A stretch of 64,000 nt of DNA from Pascua guehoae (GCA_001600415.1 BCJX01000013.1:508753-572752), one strand, 5' to 3'; shown: positions 11,105 through 22,800, numbered from the stretch's first letter. Program-made: numbers and translations. The notes: generated by a model from the letters alone, not told the origin.

Positions 11105-13230
11105 CTACAAACGCATAGAGGACAGCAATCCCCCTTCCTGTGCACGCCGCCGCCTTCCGCCCCAATTACCGCTCGTGACCTCTTCCTCCTCATTTCGTCG
11201 CTTGCTCCCGCGGCCCTTGATGCTGTCCAGGCCGAGGGCGTACCGCAGCTCTTGCTCGTCCTCGTCGATGGGCTCGCCGCCTCCGCGCGAGAAGCCCGGC
11301 GGGGATACGTTGTATGCTGGTCCGCCAAACTTTCGTCGACAAATCGACGAGCCGTGTTCGAGATACTCGGCACGTGACACGGTGTAGTTTGGGAGGTAGG
11401 CATCGTTCGAAGTCAGTGCCGCCGCTGCTTGATAAGGGGCTGAAGTGGGTCTGAGTGTGAGCTTGCACTGCAATGGGCACTAGGGGCGAACTCAGTGAAA
11501 CGTGTAACAAGTGGCACAGCACGAGTGCGGAGATACGCAGCTGCGAAGAGGGACGATACGCACTCAAAGACCTCGTAGATCCCGACATCGTACTCGACAG
11601 GGCACAGTGCTCGCAGGTCGCGTTCTCTGAGTGGGTTAGAGCCCGCAAGAACGATCGACCCACAATCTCTCTCCCAATGCTTCGACATTGCCTAGTCCGC
11701 CCACGATACCTATATGTGCCCAGTACATCCCCTGCACCTCTGGCGGCATGTATGAGATGACGTGCGCAATCGTCTCTGGGAGTCCCATCTGGTGTATTCC
11801 TGGCGGGTGAGCTTACCACAAGATCGCGCTACCCACCAATATCAGACGGGTGGAACAGGAGCTCGTTGCCGGAAAAGCGCTCGTTACCCATCCAAAGCAC
11901 CTGCTCTTCTTCCTCTACTGGCCGTCGTTTGGGTGCTGGTTCCGCCTCCTGTGCGGCTTCTGGTGGTGGTGCAGCATTGGGTCCCGAGCGAATGTAGCCT
12001 GTCCGCGATTTGGACTTTGCCGAAAAGTCGGGCAGGACATATTCCTGGACAATGGGATTGGATCGCGGACTACGTCTGGCAGTTAGCTCACTAAACGACG
12101 ATGTCAACTGACTTGCACTTTTCCAGGTCGCCGCGCCAGTCCATCGATACGTAGCCGCACGTCTCGCGGACTGCGTTGACGACGTGCGTCTGGTCGAGCA
12201 TGTTCCACTGCCGGAACGAGATGAGGTGCTTCAGGTGGTTTGTGAGCAGCTTTCCGCCGACATCGATGCTGCTATGTGAGCTGGGCTATCTGGGGTGGCC
12301 AGCTCACCGTTTAACGTGCTCCCACAGTACTTCGCCGTCGCGGATGGGCATGACATGTGTAAACGAGTACCCAGCATCCACAACAATCATGCACTCGGGC
12401 AGGGTGTCGGTCTCGTTGCTGAACATGCCGCCGTATGGGATGAGTGACGCCGCTGGGAGTTAGTGGGCGAAGTGGGGATGGGGAAAGTGAAGGGTGTGGT
12501 AGATGAAAAAGGTGAGGGAGAAAGATGTGTGCAGGAAGCAAGACGGAGGGAAGGGGATAAGGCATAGGTCACCAGAGGGAAGGTCAGGTCTCTCAGCGCA
12601 CACGCATATGTCCGCACACGAGCAAAACAGAGGTGGTGTCGTATCGCCGCACCCACACATACACACCGTCTACTCACGTGTACACCGGTAGTAGCTCGCA
12701 AACTCCCACTCTTCAAACACCATCTGGTCATACGTCTCGGCAATGTTGGGCAGATTGAAGTATGGCTCGGTGACGAGCAAGCTCGTTTCTGGCGGCTTGA
12801 TCTGGGCATGTTAGACGGCCGTACTCCTCCTCGTAGAGTAGTTTGCTCAAACGCACATCCATGCCGCCCTGGGAGAAGATGCGGTCCCATACCGGCTTCT
12901 CTGCGTCCCACGATACGAGCATCCCCTGGTCGTCAGCTGTGCTCTCATGTTCCAGCGGCCAGCTCACCCGCTCGAACGCGCGGCGGTACACGATCCCGCT
13001 CAGATCGCGACAGGCATCAATTTCGTCCGAGACGTATACGCGTCGTTCGGTCTTGGAGCGCGCCACCGAGTTGGGGAAGATGCTGCCATCAGATACCGAC
13101 GGAAAGGAAGGGGTGACGGGGCACAGGCAGGCGAAGACGTGAAGACGTACCGCGGCTCCAAGTCGACGCCCGATACACCGGCTTTGATGCTGTACGCGCC
13201 ATTGTCGAGGATGAGGACGGGTGTCGACAT
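11105..13230 (-). CDS. ARP6: Actin-related protein Arp6
   Basis: Arp6 is a nuclear actin-related subunit of the SWR1 chromatin-remodelling complex that deposits H2A.Z. The start reads [20 protein letters not shown], the phosphate-1 loop of actin-fold proteins in its Arp6 form (DNGAY). After an intron the chain continues [20 protein letters not shown], then [16 protein letters not shown], and after another intron [20 protein letters not shown] and [12 protein letters not shown], all diagnostic of Arp6. The last exon contains [20 protein letters not shown] followed by [17 protein letters not shown] and ends in a basic, Arg-rich tail before the stop at 11105. Several short introns interrupt the gene. 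The start was chosen because it opens directly on the conserved strand. ACGCGT occurs twice within 65 bp upstream (13236 and 13289). Confidence 0.92.
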
Positions 13231-14631
13231 CTCAGACGCGTAAGGGGGGTATGTGGGTGGAGAATGGGTGAATGGATGAAATGTCCAAACGCGTGAGCTG
13301 GTGGCCAAATAACCTCCACCCTGCGACCTCCACTTTTGGACTGTGGGTGGACACATGTCGAGTGTGGCGGAGTGGCGGAGGTGTTTGCCCTAGCTGCTTC
13401 CTTTCACAGCCGTGTTTGCGTGCATGCCTGGACATGTTGGCATACTTCAGCACACTGGTTGAGGTATAGACCAAGTGAGAGTGAATAGGGGACCCACAAC
13501 GGCATGCATGCGCTCATGTCACCCGTCACATCTCACTACGAAACGGCCAGCCTCATGTCACATCATGGTGGCTCCCAAGCGCACACTGTCACATCATGGT
13601 GGCTCCCAAGCGCACACTGTCACTGTCCATGGTTGCCCAATCTACTGAACCTCTGGGACGTACACTGATACATAACACACATTCTAAGTCAACTCCGGAC
13701 ACAGCACTTCTCTAACACTCCGAACACGGCTCTGCTCAAACTCCTCCTGCTTCCTTTCCTCAGGGGTTCGTTTAGGAACAAGCCGCAGCATGACGAAGCA
13801 AGCTTCATCGCGGCCCCATCATCGGCGTCAGGAGCGGGAGCTGCTTCTGGGATAATCTGAGCTGGCGAGTCAAAGTCGGCTGCATTGGTGCTGAAGCTGA
13901 GGTGTGCACACGGGGTGCGGCACCATAGAACTTGGGGCCGGCAGTGCGACGAACAGGCTGTGTGCTAGTGGGGAAAATGGTTTTCGTCTTCTGGAAGTCA
14001 CGAGTGGTGGTAGTGATACGCTCAGGAACATGGTCGGCAGACGTAGTGACCTGGAGAGCACTGGATTTATAGTACAGCGCGTCAGAACGGGAGCACCTGC
14101 TTGTTTTGCGATGTCTGGGCTTCGTTGGAGCAGAGCGCTGGAGCGCTCGATGGGGCAAAATAAGACTTGGTGTCTTGGTGTCTTGATGTCTTGGTGTCTC
14201 GCGGTAAGGATGGAGGTGTAGATCCTTCCCGATCAAGATTTCTGTCGAGCAGATGATTGCAATTGGTACTGCTTCAATTAATAGGTAAGCAGTACGAGTG
14301 GATGAGAGGGGGTCGGGTACGCCCAGTGTGTGAGCCTGAGAGCCCTGCACCGGAATTCTAGTCTGTGCGGGCAAGGTGAATTTCGAAGTGCCAAGGTCTT
14401 CGGTAAGTGTTCGTTCATCGACGCTGAGCCCTAAGGAACCATTCACGTCACCGATCATACACCACTCTCACCAGTCAGAGTACGCTGCCAGCCTCCTGTG
14501 GTCCAGGCGGCGACATGTCGGGCGACAGGCAAATAGCTAGTGGCGACAAGACAAACACAGCTAGTCGTTTGGTCGTGAACAAGTTCCAGCACGTCGCAGG
14601 GGCTGTGTGAGATCATGCAGTACATTCACAA
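13231..14631. other. Gene-poor interval between ARP6 and the DUF924 gene
   Basis: About 1.4 kb without a recognised gene. It holds the 31-bp tandem duplication at 13557-13623 and an imperfect TCTTGGTG repeat at 14165-14200. The minus-strand open frame 13805-14458 (217 codons, start MIGDVNGSLGLSVDERTLTE) could be a small protein gene, since part of it (near TTTTRDFQKTKTIFPTST) is not simple sequence, but no family is recognisable. Confidence 0.5.
13557..13623. repeat. 31-bp perfect tandem duplication
   Basis: The 31-bp unit at 13557-13587 (starting GTCACATCATGGTGG) is repeated exactly at 13588-13618, with five more bases of a third copy. It is intergenic. Confidence 0.95.
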
Positions 14632-15583
14632 TTACCACCATCCCCCCTTTTCAAGGTACTCGAGTTCCTCCGGTGTCGACTCCCTCCCCATGGCCTTGTT
14701 CCTGTTGGGGTACCTCCCGAAACGCGCCAATGCGTCACCTGATTCCGTCAGAAAAATCACTCGGGCGTTTGGAGAAGTGGTGTGTGACACAAACGATGGA
14801 GTTTCTCAATGTCGACAAACTGGTCCAGGGCTTTGCGTTCCGCGTCGGCCGTGCAGTCCGCTTTGCGCGCGGCGAGGAGGGACAGGAGTGTGTCGTGGTC
14901 CGCGAGATCTTCGCTGTGCATGACTGGGCATTGTCAGGATGGGAATCGAGGGGGTGGGAGAAGGTATACTCACAGGGCATGTAGAGGAAGCAGTTGCCGT
15001 AGAAGTTTGCGACTGCGTACATCGTCAGCAATGAGGTCTCCGAATCTTGGTAATCCTTGGACGCTGGGAGAGTCACTCACATTTCGACCGGTCGCCGAGA
15101 TCATACGGCTTGTCGAGGAAGAGCTTGGCCAAGCTCAACGCTTTGGGGTCGCAGTCGCGGTATGCCTCGGGCGTCAGCCAACACCTTTCCTGTTGCATCT
15201 ACGCAGCAGACACGTACCTTTACAGCAACGTCTCCTCGGTAGATGTTACGGGGCATCTGGTCGAGGAGGACGACGGCAGCGACTGCGTCCTCGGGGGTCT
15301 CGACAATGCCCTTGATTTCGTCCACACTCATTTCCACGGCCTCTTCGACTGCCTCCCGATACTTGTCCCTAACAGAATCAGTTCCACCGGCGATAGGAGC
15401 AGGGGACGCTACTCACCTGCAGTGGGCATCGATTTCAGTGTCTGGCCGAAACCACATCTTGATCACGGCTTCTGGAACTGCGGCATCGTACGTATTTGGT
15501 ACCCCGCTAAACCACCACTTGTGCAGGTCACGAAAGAGGGCGCGATTGCAATGCTGGCGCGCCGAAGATGCGACTGAAACCAT
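14632..15583 (-). CDS. DUF924 family protein
   Basis: This belongs to the DUF924 family, alpha-helical TPR-like proteins of unknown biochemical role found in bacteria and fungi. The first exon (MVSVASSARQHCNRALFRDL) contains the family opening around WWFSG and PEAVIKMWFRPDTEIDAHC. The next exons give DKYREAVEEAVEMSVDEIKG, then AAVVLLDQMPRNIYRGDVAVK, the highly conserved LLDQ-PRN-YRG motif, and AYRDCDPKALSLAKLFLDK. A later exon has NFYGNCFLYMP and HSEDLADHDTLLSLL. The end is recovered by splicing a short intron (donor GTTTGT, acceptor GAATCAG), which joins EKLHR to DALARFGRYPNRNKAMGRES and TPEELEYLEKGGWW, the conserved RFGR-P-RN...GR-STPEE C-terminus. The stop is at 14632-14634. Length (about 240 aa) fits the family. 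Confidence 0.88.
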
Positions 15584-16013
15584 GGTCGAGATGGTAGGAG
15601 AGCTAGTAGGGGCGATAGTGATGACGCTGGGTGCAGGATGACGAAGTGCGACATGACGTCGGTCGTGACCACAAAGCCGCTACACTGTAGCTACGCACCA
15701 GGCTCAGGGTTCAATGTGTGGCCAAATCTAGGCGTGCAAATCCACTCAGCGTTCTGTGCGCCTTTCCGCTCGTCATTACACACCACACTGCTGTTGCCAG
15801 CATCCTGTTAAACCAGGTGGCCGGTGGGTGCAAACAATCATGTACTTAGTCCTTTCTTGCAACGCCTCACAGACATCCCATCCATACTCCACGCCAAGTA
15901 GACCATCCCCATTTGCAGGTGCTCAGCGTCAATGCTGGCACGGTGATATCATCCCCCGCACATCTACTACAAGCTACTGCATGCTGCACATCATAACGTC
16001 CCACCAACCCCAT
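15584..16013. other. Short intergenic region upstream of the DUF924 gene
   Basis: No gene or clear motif seen; this is the promoter of the minus-strand DUF924 gene and the 3' flank of RPT6. Confidence 0.5.
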
Positions 16014-17527
16014 CTACGAGAAGAGCTTGTTGACACTGGTGTTGCCCTCGGCGTTCCTCTTCGTCACCTTGGCAACCGCCATCGAGAAGTCTTCTTCGGA
16101 AACGTATTGCCTACGCTCGCGGAGGGCGTACATGCCTGCCTCTGTGCAGATACCGCGGACCTCTGCACCCGAGCAGTTGCCCATCTTCTCGGCGAGGGCG
16201 CGGAAGTTGATGCCGCGCTGAAGGGACATTTTGCGCGAGTGGATCTTGAGAATGGTGATACGCGCCTCAGGGTTGGGTGGGGGGAACTCGATCTTGCGGT
16301 CGATACGGCCGGGTCGCAAGAGCGCAGCGTCGAGAATGTCGATACGGTTGGTCGCCATGATGACCTGGGGTTAGTATGGTACGGGCGTGGGGTACAGGTT
16401 CGTGGAGCGAGAGGTGCGGAGGAGGGGGAGAGCACAAAGGAAAGAAGGTGAGAGGTAGGGGAGAGGATGGCGACATGGTAAAAGCGGGCCCAGCGATAGC
16501 GTGGTGGGCTCAGAATCGTAGAATCGTGACTGCTCATGGCCAGAGGCGATCCGAGACGGGACCAAGAACCGCACAAAAGAACTCACCTTGATGTTCTTGG
16601 TCGGCTCGAAACCGTCCAGCTGGTTAAGGAGCTCCATCATTGTGCGCTGGACCTCAGAGTCACCACCACCGCCTCCCTCACCACCACGCGATGATCCGAT
16701 GGAGTCGATTTCGTCCATGAAGATGATGGACGGGGCGTGCTCGCGGGCCATAACGAAGAGCTCGCGGACCATACGCGAGCCCTCACCAATGTACTTTTGG
16801 ACGAGCTCGGAACCCGAGACACGGATGAAGCGGCAGTCGGTGTGGTGGGCGACAGCACGGGCGAGGAGGGTCTTGCCCGTTCCGGGAGGGCCGTAGAGGA
16901 GCACACCCTTGGGCTGGGCGATACCGAGCGACTCGAAGAGTTCGGGGTGCTTGACGGGGAGCTCAATGACCTCCTTGATCTCCTTGATCTGCTTGTCGAG
17001 ACCACCGACCATCTCATACGTCGAGTCGGGCACCTTCTCCACCATCATGAGCGACACGAGCGGGTCGACCTTGTTCGGCAGGATCGAGTGGAGCAGGTAC
17101 GAGTCGGCGCGCAGAGCTACGCGGAGACCGGGGGTAAGGGAAGACACGGGAATGTCGGGCGAAAAGTCGACAACGTATTTGCCCTCGGGTTGTACCTTGA
17201 CAAGCACCTTCTTCTTGCCCATCACCTTGACCACCTCGCCGACGTAGCTTCCGGGCTCCTGCAACACCTGCAGCTCCTCGCGCAGCAGACGCACTGGTTG
17301 TGAGCTGGTTGCTGAGGGTGGTTCAGCTCACCTCTTGTGTTGAGTGTGTTGCGCTGTGCCTCGAGTCGCCGAAGGTTCTGCGTCTTCTTTGTAATGTCAT
17401 GCTCGGTCGCCTCAATCTTGTTGCGGTAGTAGGTCTGCATGTCAGCTGTTGTTGCGGAGAGGGTCGCGGAGCTCACCTTGAGACCACCGCCAGCCAGCTT
17501 GACTGGCGCCTTTGTGGCCACGGCCAT
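16014..17527 (-). CDS. RPT6: 26S proteasome regulatory ATPase Rpt6
   Basis: Rpt6 (PSMC5) is one of six AAA+ ATPases of the 19S base that unfold and translocate substrates into the 20S core. The N-terminus [17 protein letters not shown] is followed by a coiled-coil segment ([20 protein letters not shown]), then the OB domain ([20 protein letters not shown]). The AAA domain shows Walker A GPPGTGKT, Walker [10 protein letters not shown], pore-loop sequence [14 protein letters not shown], and the second region of homology ending [12 protein letters not shown]. The C-terminus ends SVNKLFS. It has at least three introns: 17435-17476 (42 nt), one near 17290-17330, and one of about 200 nt near 16370-16585 separating KNIK from [12 protein letters not shown]. 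Length is close to the usual 390-400 aa. It shares a 423-bp divergent promoter with the small membrane protein at 17951. Confidence 0.97.
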
Positions 17528-17950
17528 GGTGGACGGGAACGTGGGGGAGACGGGGGATGTAGGGGGGCTTCTCGTAGGGTTCGCTTTAGCGGTTGGCGTT
17601 GGACGGAATGATATAGAAGTGTAGGGTGATGGCAGTGGCGATGGTGTTGGTGATGTTGGTTGTGATGAGCCGAGTGGTGGTCACCGACGACCTACAAGCC
17701 AGACACGAACGACGCGCACGCTGCACCCACCCACCAAGACTGACTGACGCACACCAAGGGCGGGACCAAATCAACGGAGATTCCGGAAATTTGCCTCCGT
17801 GGCAAGGCCCCCTCCAAGCCACCACCCTGCACCCTGTTTGCCAGCCATGACGCTTCTGGACATGCATGCTCGACATTGCTACAGACTCCATTCTCGTGCC
17901 ACATCTTGCCACATCATCTCAATCATTCTGTTCTGTTTCCGACTTCCGCA
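17528..17950. promoter_or_regulatory. Divergent promoter region, RPT6 and small membrane protein
   Basis: 423 bp between two divergent starts. I looked for the proteasome-gene control element GGTGGCAAA known from ascomycete yeasts and found no exact copy (nearest is TTTGCCTCC near 17791). No TATA box stands out. Confidence 0.45.
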
Positions 17951-18564
17951 ATGCTGAGGATACGGTACGGCTGACCCTCTCTCTACGTGGATAGCCGCTA
18001 ACGCTCAGAATCTCAGCCCTACTCGTCTTCCTCGCCCTCTTCGTGTCCGCATTGGCAACGCCCGCCCCGGTCGGCGTGGCACAACCCCGCGCGACCAAGA
18101 AGCCCACCTATGTCGCGCACCCAGCGTCTGACCTCAAGTGTCGGCCATTCGGGGAATGCGAACCATGCCCAGAAGACGATGTGGGTGTCTCCCCAGTAGA
18201 AGGAAACCCACTGACCATCCAGCTCAGCCTTCCCTTTTGCCAACCGTTCGGAAACCGGCGACTGCTCCACTGCATCCCTGCGGGCGCAGATGAGGGCACG
18301 GCCGGCGAGGTGCCCGCCTGGGAGGCATGTGGCAAGGTCCTAAAGAAGGAGAAGCGTGACTTTTATGAGTTCATCGTGCGTCCAACGAATCCCAGCTAGA
18401 TACTCCGCGGGAAAGTTAGCTGACTGACGCGACAGATGGCCAACGTCCTCGTCCTCACCGTCTGCCTCGTGATCTACGGTATCCGCACGTCTACACTCGC
18501 GGCCCAACAGTACCGCCAGCTCGCCGCGCGTATCGGTATCCCCAGTGGCGGGTGGAGAGTTTAA
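17951..18564 (+). CDS. Small Cys-rich type I membrane protein, conserved but unassigned
   Basis: Three exons give about 169 aa. A 14-nt first exon (ATGCTGAGGATACG) splices over a 44-nt intron (17965-18008) to form MLRIRISALLVFLALFVSALA, a clear signal peptide. The mature part holds a cysteine pattern (CRPFGECEPCPEDD, then LPFCQPFGNRRLLHC, then WEACGK). A 60-nt intron (18376-18435) joins EFI to the last exon, MANVLVLTVCLVIYGIRTST, a C-terminal membrane span, with a short tail ending GGWRV. I believe similar Cys-rich ER-type proteins occur across fungi, but I cannot name a function. The lumenal side would carry about six cysteines, possibly disulphide-bonded. It is divergent from RPT6 and convergent with the mL54 gene. 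Confidence 0.72.
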
Positions 18565-18586
18565 TGAGGGCAGTTGTGGCCGCGAC

Positions 18587-18784
18587 CTACACGGTCCGAG
18601 TCGCGACTGTCGTGGGTGCGGAAGCATATCCGACGCGCCAGTTGTCTCGCACGTCCTGCTCGTGTGCAGCGACGAGGGCCGAGTAGCTTGCTGCTTTGGC
18701 AATGCTTGGATTGCTGATGAAGCGCACACCAGAGGACACCAACACTGCCTTCTCCTCGTCCCAGTCCCCGCCAATGATCGACAT
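18587..18784 (-). CDS. Possible small open reading frame (65 codons)
   Basis: A minus-strand frame starting MSIIGGDWDEEKAVLVSSGV runs 65 codons between two convergent genes. Its composition is balanced and protein-like (SNPSIAKAASYSALVAAHEQ follows), unlike the shadow frames nearby. No domain is recognised and no intron is needed. It starts 91 bp downstream of the mL54 stop. It could be a real small protein, a remnant, or chance. Confidence 0.25.
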   Translation of the reverse strand: MSIIGGDWDEEKAVLVSSGVRFISNPSIAKAASYSALVAAHEQDVRDNWRVGYASAPTTVATRTV

Positions 18785-18874
18785 CTATAGAGGCAACCGA
18801 GATAGCCACCCTCCCGGCGTCCTATTTACCATCGGCTAGAAGTGTGATGTTGTATGCATGTATCAGTTACAGTT

Positions 18875-19603
18875 TTAAGTCGTCTTGAGGAAGTTGGTCG
18901 ACTTGATGTTCGCCCGATTTCTGCCGTCAGTCTCCACACTCTGCAACCGTAACGGCACGCAACAAGCAGGTAGGTCGACAGAACCAAACATGCCCTCCTC
19001 GCCAACACTCCCGTCGTCCACCTCCGCAAACAGACCGGAATCAAACACGCACTGAGCACGCAGACGCTTGCGCTCCGCCTTAAAGTCCATCTCGCCCACG
19101 GCGCCCGCTGTCCGGCCCGCGGCACTTGGCTTCTCGAGAATCGTCCACAGCCATGCGGGGTACTGGTCGTCTGGGAGCGCAAGCGGGTCCGGCTGGTCCT
19201 TGAACACGCCGAGGCCTGGCATGGACGTTCCCGCCTGGCACGACGAGGCGACTGGGGTTAGCTACGCGGACTGCAGAGAGTATGTCATAGTGCCGGGGCG
19301 AGACTGTGGGTGGCTCCAAGTGTAGGAGTGGCCGGGGAGAGCTGGGGTCGTGGGCAGTAACAGTTGGCCAACAACAGCACATGCTGCGCAAGAGATACGG
19401 TCCCAGAGCAGACCCCATATGTCCTGCACGGAGCGGTATGCCGCCACTGAAGAATCCACGAGACGAGACGCACCACGAGCAGCCTTCCTCGCGGGCTTTG
19501 CAGGCGCGGACGCGGCCGAGGACGAGGACGAAAACGACGCAACTGCAGCGGGCGCAGCGCGTGGTGTGCGGATGAGGACGCGGGCGGCGCGGGAGACGAG
19601 CAT
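18875..19603 (-). CDS. MRPL37: Mitochondrial large-subunit ribosomal protein mL54 (MRPL37)
   Basis: mL54 is a small protein of the mitochondrial 54S ribosomal subunit. The N-terminus MLVSRAARVLIRTPRAAPAA followed by Ser/Ala-rich sequence is a typical mitochondrial presequence. The second exon (18875-19251, after acceptor GCTAACCCCAG) reads ASSCQAGTSMPGLGVFKDQP, then DPLALPDDQYPAWLWTILEK, the hallmark ALPD-YP-WLW motif, and ends with RANIKSTNFLKTT, the conserved basic C-terminus. The exact 3' end of exon 1 is uncertain; phase requires one base carried over the intron. An insertion of about 40 residues, including DDGSVGEEGMFGSVDLP, separates ERKRLRAQCVFDSGLF from the C-terminal motif and may contain an unrecognised second intron. 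It is divergent from CTF4. Confidence 0.82.
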
Positions 19604-19788
19604 GGTGCTGGTGATCGCGGAACGGCGAGTAATGTCGATATGCTCTCAAGACGACATTTTCAACATCTCTCGAGTTGGCAAGCCCGCTGCAGGCGGCGTT
19701 GATCGGAGACCTGACGTGTAATTTTTCAGTCTACAATTCAAGCCATCACCCACGTGGCAGTATCAAACATTGACAAAGAGGTCATTTC

Positions 19789-19812
19789 GACGCGTCTGAT
19801 TGTTGACGCGTC
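19789..19812. promoter_or_regulatory. Twin GACGCGTC boxes upstream of CTF4
   Basis: Two copies of the palindrome GACGCGTC lie at 19789-19796 and 19805-19812, 16 bp apart and 54-77 bp before the CTF4 start codon. The core ACGCGT is the MCB element bound by MBF, which drives G1/S replication genes in yeasts. Two full 8-bp matches so close together are unlikely by chance. Binding in this organism is an inference. Confidence 0.6.
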
Positions 19813-19865
19813 CAACAAATCACACAACATCAACACTTTGCGCGCGTTCATATCGGGCCATCACC

Positions 19866-22800
19866 ATGGACGCACCACCAGAAGCCATTAGCACGGCGCA
19901 ACCCCACCTCGATGGCGTGACTCGCATTGCGTTCTCGACAGACGGCTCGTGAGTGCAAGCTGGGCGATCGAGCAGAGTTGGTGCGGGCCGGCGGGCGTAT
20001 GTTGACTACCATTGTTTGTGGTGTTGTCGTGGTGTCTTTGGGACAACCTGGACCCCATGCTTTGCCATGATATCTCTGCCCGCGACATATTTTTCCATTT
20101 ACACCATTTCTAGACTTCTGAACCTCCAAAGCTAACCCTTAGGACCATCTTCACGGGCGGAACCGATGCCCTCGTACGCATCCACAACGCACACGACCCA
20201 GACTCGGAGCCAGGCTTCCACGACAACCACAATGAGGCAATCACCTCCCTGTCAGCGAGTGCCGAGCACCTCATCACCGGCAGTCTGGATAATATTGCAC
20301 GCTACTTTTCGTTTCCCGACAATGAGCTCGAGGGGTACATTACGCGCTCTGCGGGCGTGCCCGTCCGCTGGGTGCAGGTCGACATGGCGGGCGAGCGTGT
20401 TGCGGTGTGCGGCGAGTGAGTTGGGTGACAGGTTGTGACTGAGCTTGCTCCACCTAGGAATAACATTGGAAATGAGGTAGATTGAACGATGACTGACAAC
20501 AGTGACCTCCTCGTCAAGATTGTGGACATCCGGGACACGATGAATGTTGCCCAACTGTCAGACCACCCAAAGCCAGTGCGCTCGGCGGCATGGGACCCCA
20601 GTGGCAAGCTGCTGGTCACGGCGGGATGCGATGGCAAGCTCCGGGTATACGACACATCGAGCACTCCCGCGGTGTGCATCAAGATTATGGAGGGACTGAT
20701 CGGGCAGAGCGAGGCCGAGTGAGTCTTGAACGTGCAGGACAATAGCAACGGAGGCCTGACATTTTCAGTGCGGAGACATCGTGCTACGTCGCGTGGCACC
20801 CATCAGGTAACTTCTTCGCGGTGCCTCTGCGTACCAACGAGGTCGGCATCGTCGCGCGCGAGGGATGGGCCAAGCAGAAGCCCTTTGCTCAAGACGGGCA
20901 CTATGGCCCAGTGTCTGAGCTTGCATGGTCTGTAAACGGCAAGTACCTCGCGTCGGCGTCGCGGGCTGAGGTGCTCGTGTGGTCGACCGAGAGCCGGCAG
21001 GTCGTGGCGAGGCACACTGCGGGGGCGACAGTGACGGGGCTGGCGTGGAGCCCAACAGAGAACCTGCTGGCATTCACGACTAGCAATGGCACGTTTTCCC
21101 GCTGGACTGAGCCTGTGCCCGCCGATTTCCCATCGCCTGTTCTGTCGGATGCGGCAGTCGCAAAAAAGGTCGACCGGCTCCTCGACGACGACCTGTTTGG
21201 TGACGGCGACGTGGACCTCGATGACAAGGGCGAGGAGCTTGACGACGACTTGGGCGGCGACTTGATGGGCGACGACTGGATTGTCGACGACGGGGCAGGG
21301 TACGATCTTGGCGACGACGCCGAGGACAAGTGGGCAAAGGGCCGCACCGAGGTGGTCAATGTCACAAAAGCCCAGGCGCCGTTTGTACCTGGCTCGACGC
21401 CGTGGCGGAACAAGAAGCGTTACCTCGGTGAGTTTGACTGCGGGCAGGCGAAAAACAGAGAGCTCACGCGGCAGCGTTCAACATGATTGGCGTGGTCGAC
21501 GCGACTGACCAGGAGACGCACAATGTGGTCAATGTCGAGTTCCACGACAAGTCGGCACGGCGGGGGTACCACTTTTCCGACGACCACAAGTACACGATGG
21601 CGTCGCTAGGCGAGCAGGGCATTGTGTACGCTGCGCCGTCCGACGGAGAGACGCCGTCGCTCGTGCACTACCGGCCATACGACTCGTGGGCGTCTGCGGC
21701 CGACTGGCAAATGCCTCTGCTTACGGGTGAGGACGCGGTGGCGGTTGCAGCTGGCGGTGCGGCGGACGGGATGGGGACGGTGGTTGTGGCGACGTCACGA
21801 GGATTTGTGCGGTTCCTCACGGCGTCGGGTGTGCAGCGTTACGTGTGGCGGCTGGGCGAGGATGTGGTGACTCTCGCGGCGGGACGAGACATGGTGCTCG
21901 TCGTGCACCGCGAGGGCGGGACGAGCCTGGACGGCTGCCAGAACCTGCGGTACACGCTCGTCGAGCTCGAGAGCTTTGACATTGTGCAGGAGGGCAAGGT
22001 TCCTCTGCCGCGCAAGACGACGCTGTCCTGGGCAGGGTTTACGGCCGACGGCGCGCCGGCAATCTACGACTCGACGGGTCTGCTGTCGGTGCTCGACCGG
22101 TTCCGCCGCGCGGGCCAGGCGCGGTGGGTGCCGCTCCTCGAGGCCGTGTCTCCCGCGGGCCGGCGTGAAGTCTACTGGCCAGTGGGTGTCAGCGAGACGT
22201 ACCTGCAGTGCATCGTGCTCAAGGGTCACGAGACGACGCCGTGGTTCCCGCGCCCCCTCATCTCGGACCTGCCCCTGCGCATGCCGCTCTTGTCCGACGA
22301 CGCCGCGGGAAGCCTGGAGGAAAGCGTCGCGCGGGGCGAGGTGCTCCTCTCGCTCGCGGCCGACGGACGGCGGGAGCGCGAAGTCGCCCTCGACCGCGAG
22401 CTCCTTCAGCTCGTCCAAGGCGCATGCAAGGCGGACCAGCTCGCGCGTGCCCTCGACCTCGCGCGCCTCATGCACGCGCCCTCGACGCTCGACGCGGCTC
22501 TCAAGCTTGCAGGATTCTACCACCTCCCAGGGCTGGCCGAGCGCATCGCAGCCGTCAAGGCCGCAAAGGGCCAGCCGCGGCGCAAGACGTTCCTCCCCGA
22601 ACCCCGGGGCGAGTATGACGCGTCACCCGCACCGCGTGCGCGGGAGAACCACAAGTTTACAGACTTTGCCCCCTCGTCGCGTCGGCGCACATTCGGTCGC
22701 GCCTCCCGCGACGCGCGCGATACACCCGTCGCGGACACGCCCGCGTCGGCCCAGTCGGGCCACACGTTTATCCCCGGCACACCCGGCGCGGACGAGCGGG

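Noticed and set aside
17770..17830. Proteasome-associated control element upstream of RPT6
   Set aside because: Only a partial match (TTTGCCTCC) to the reverse complement of GGTGGCAAA was found.
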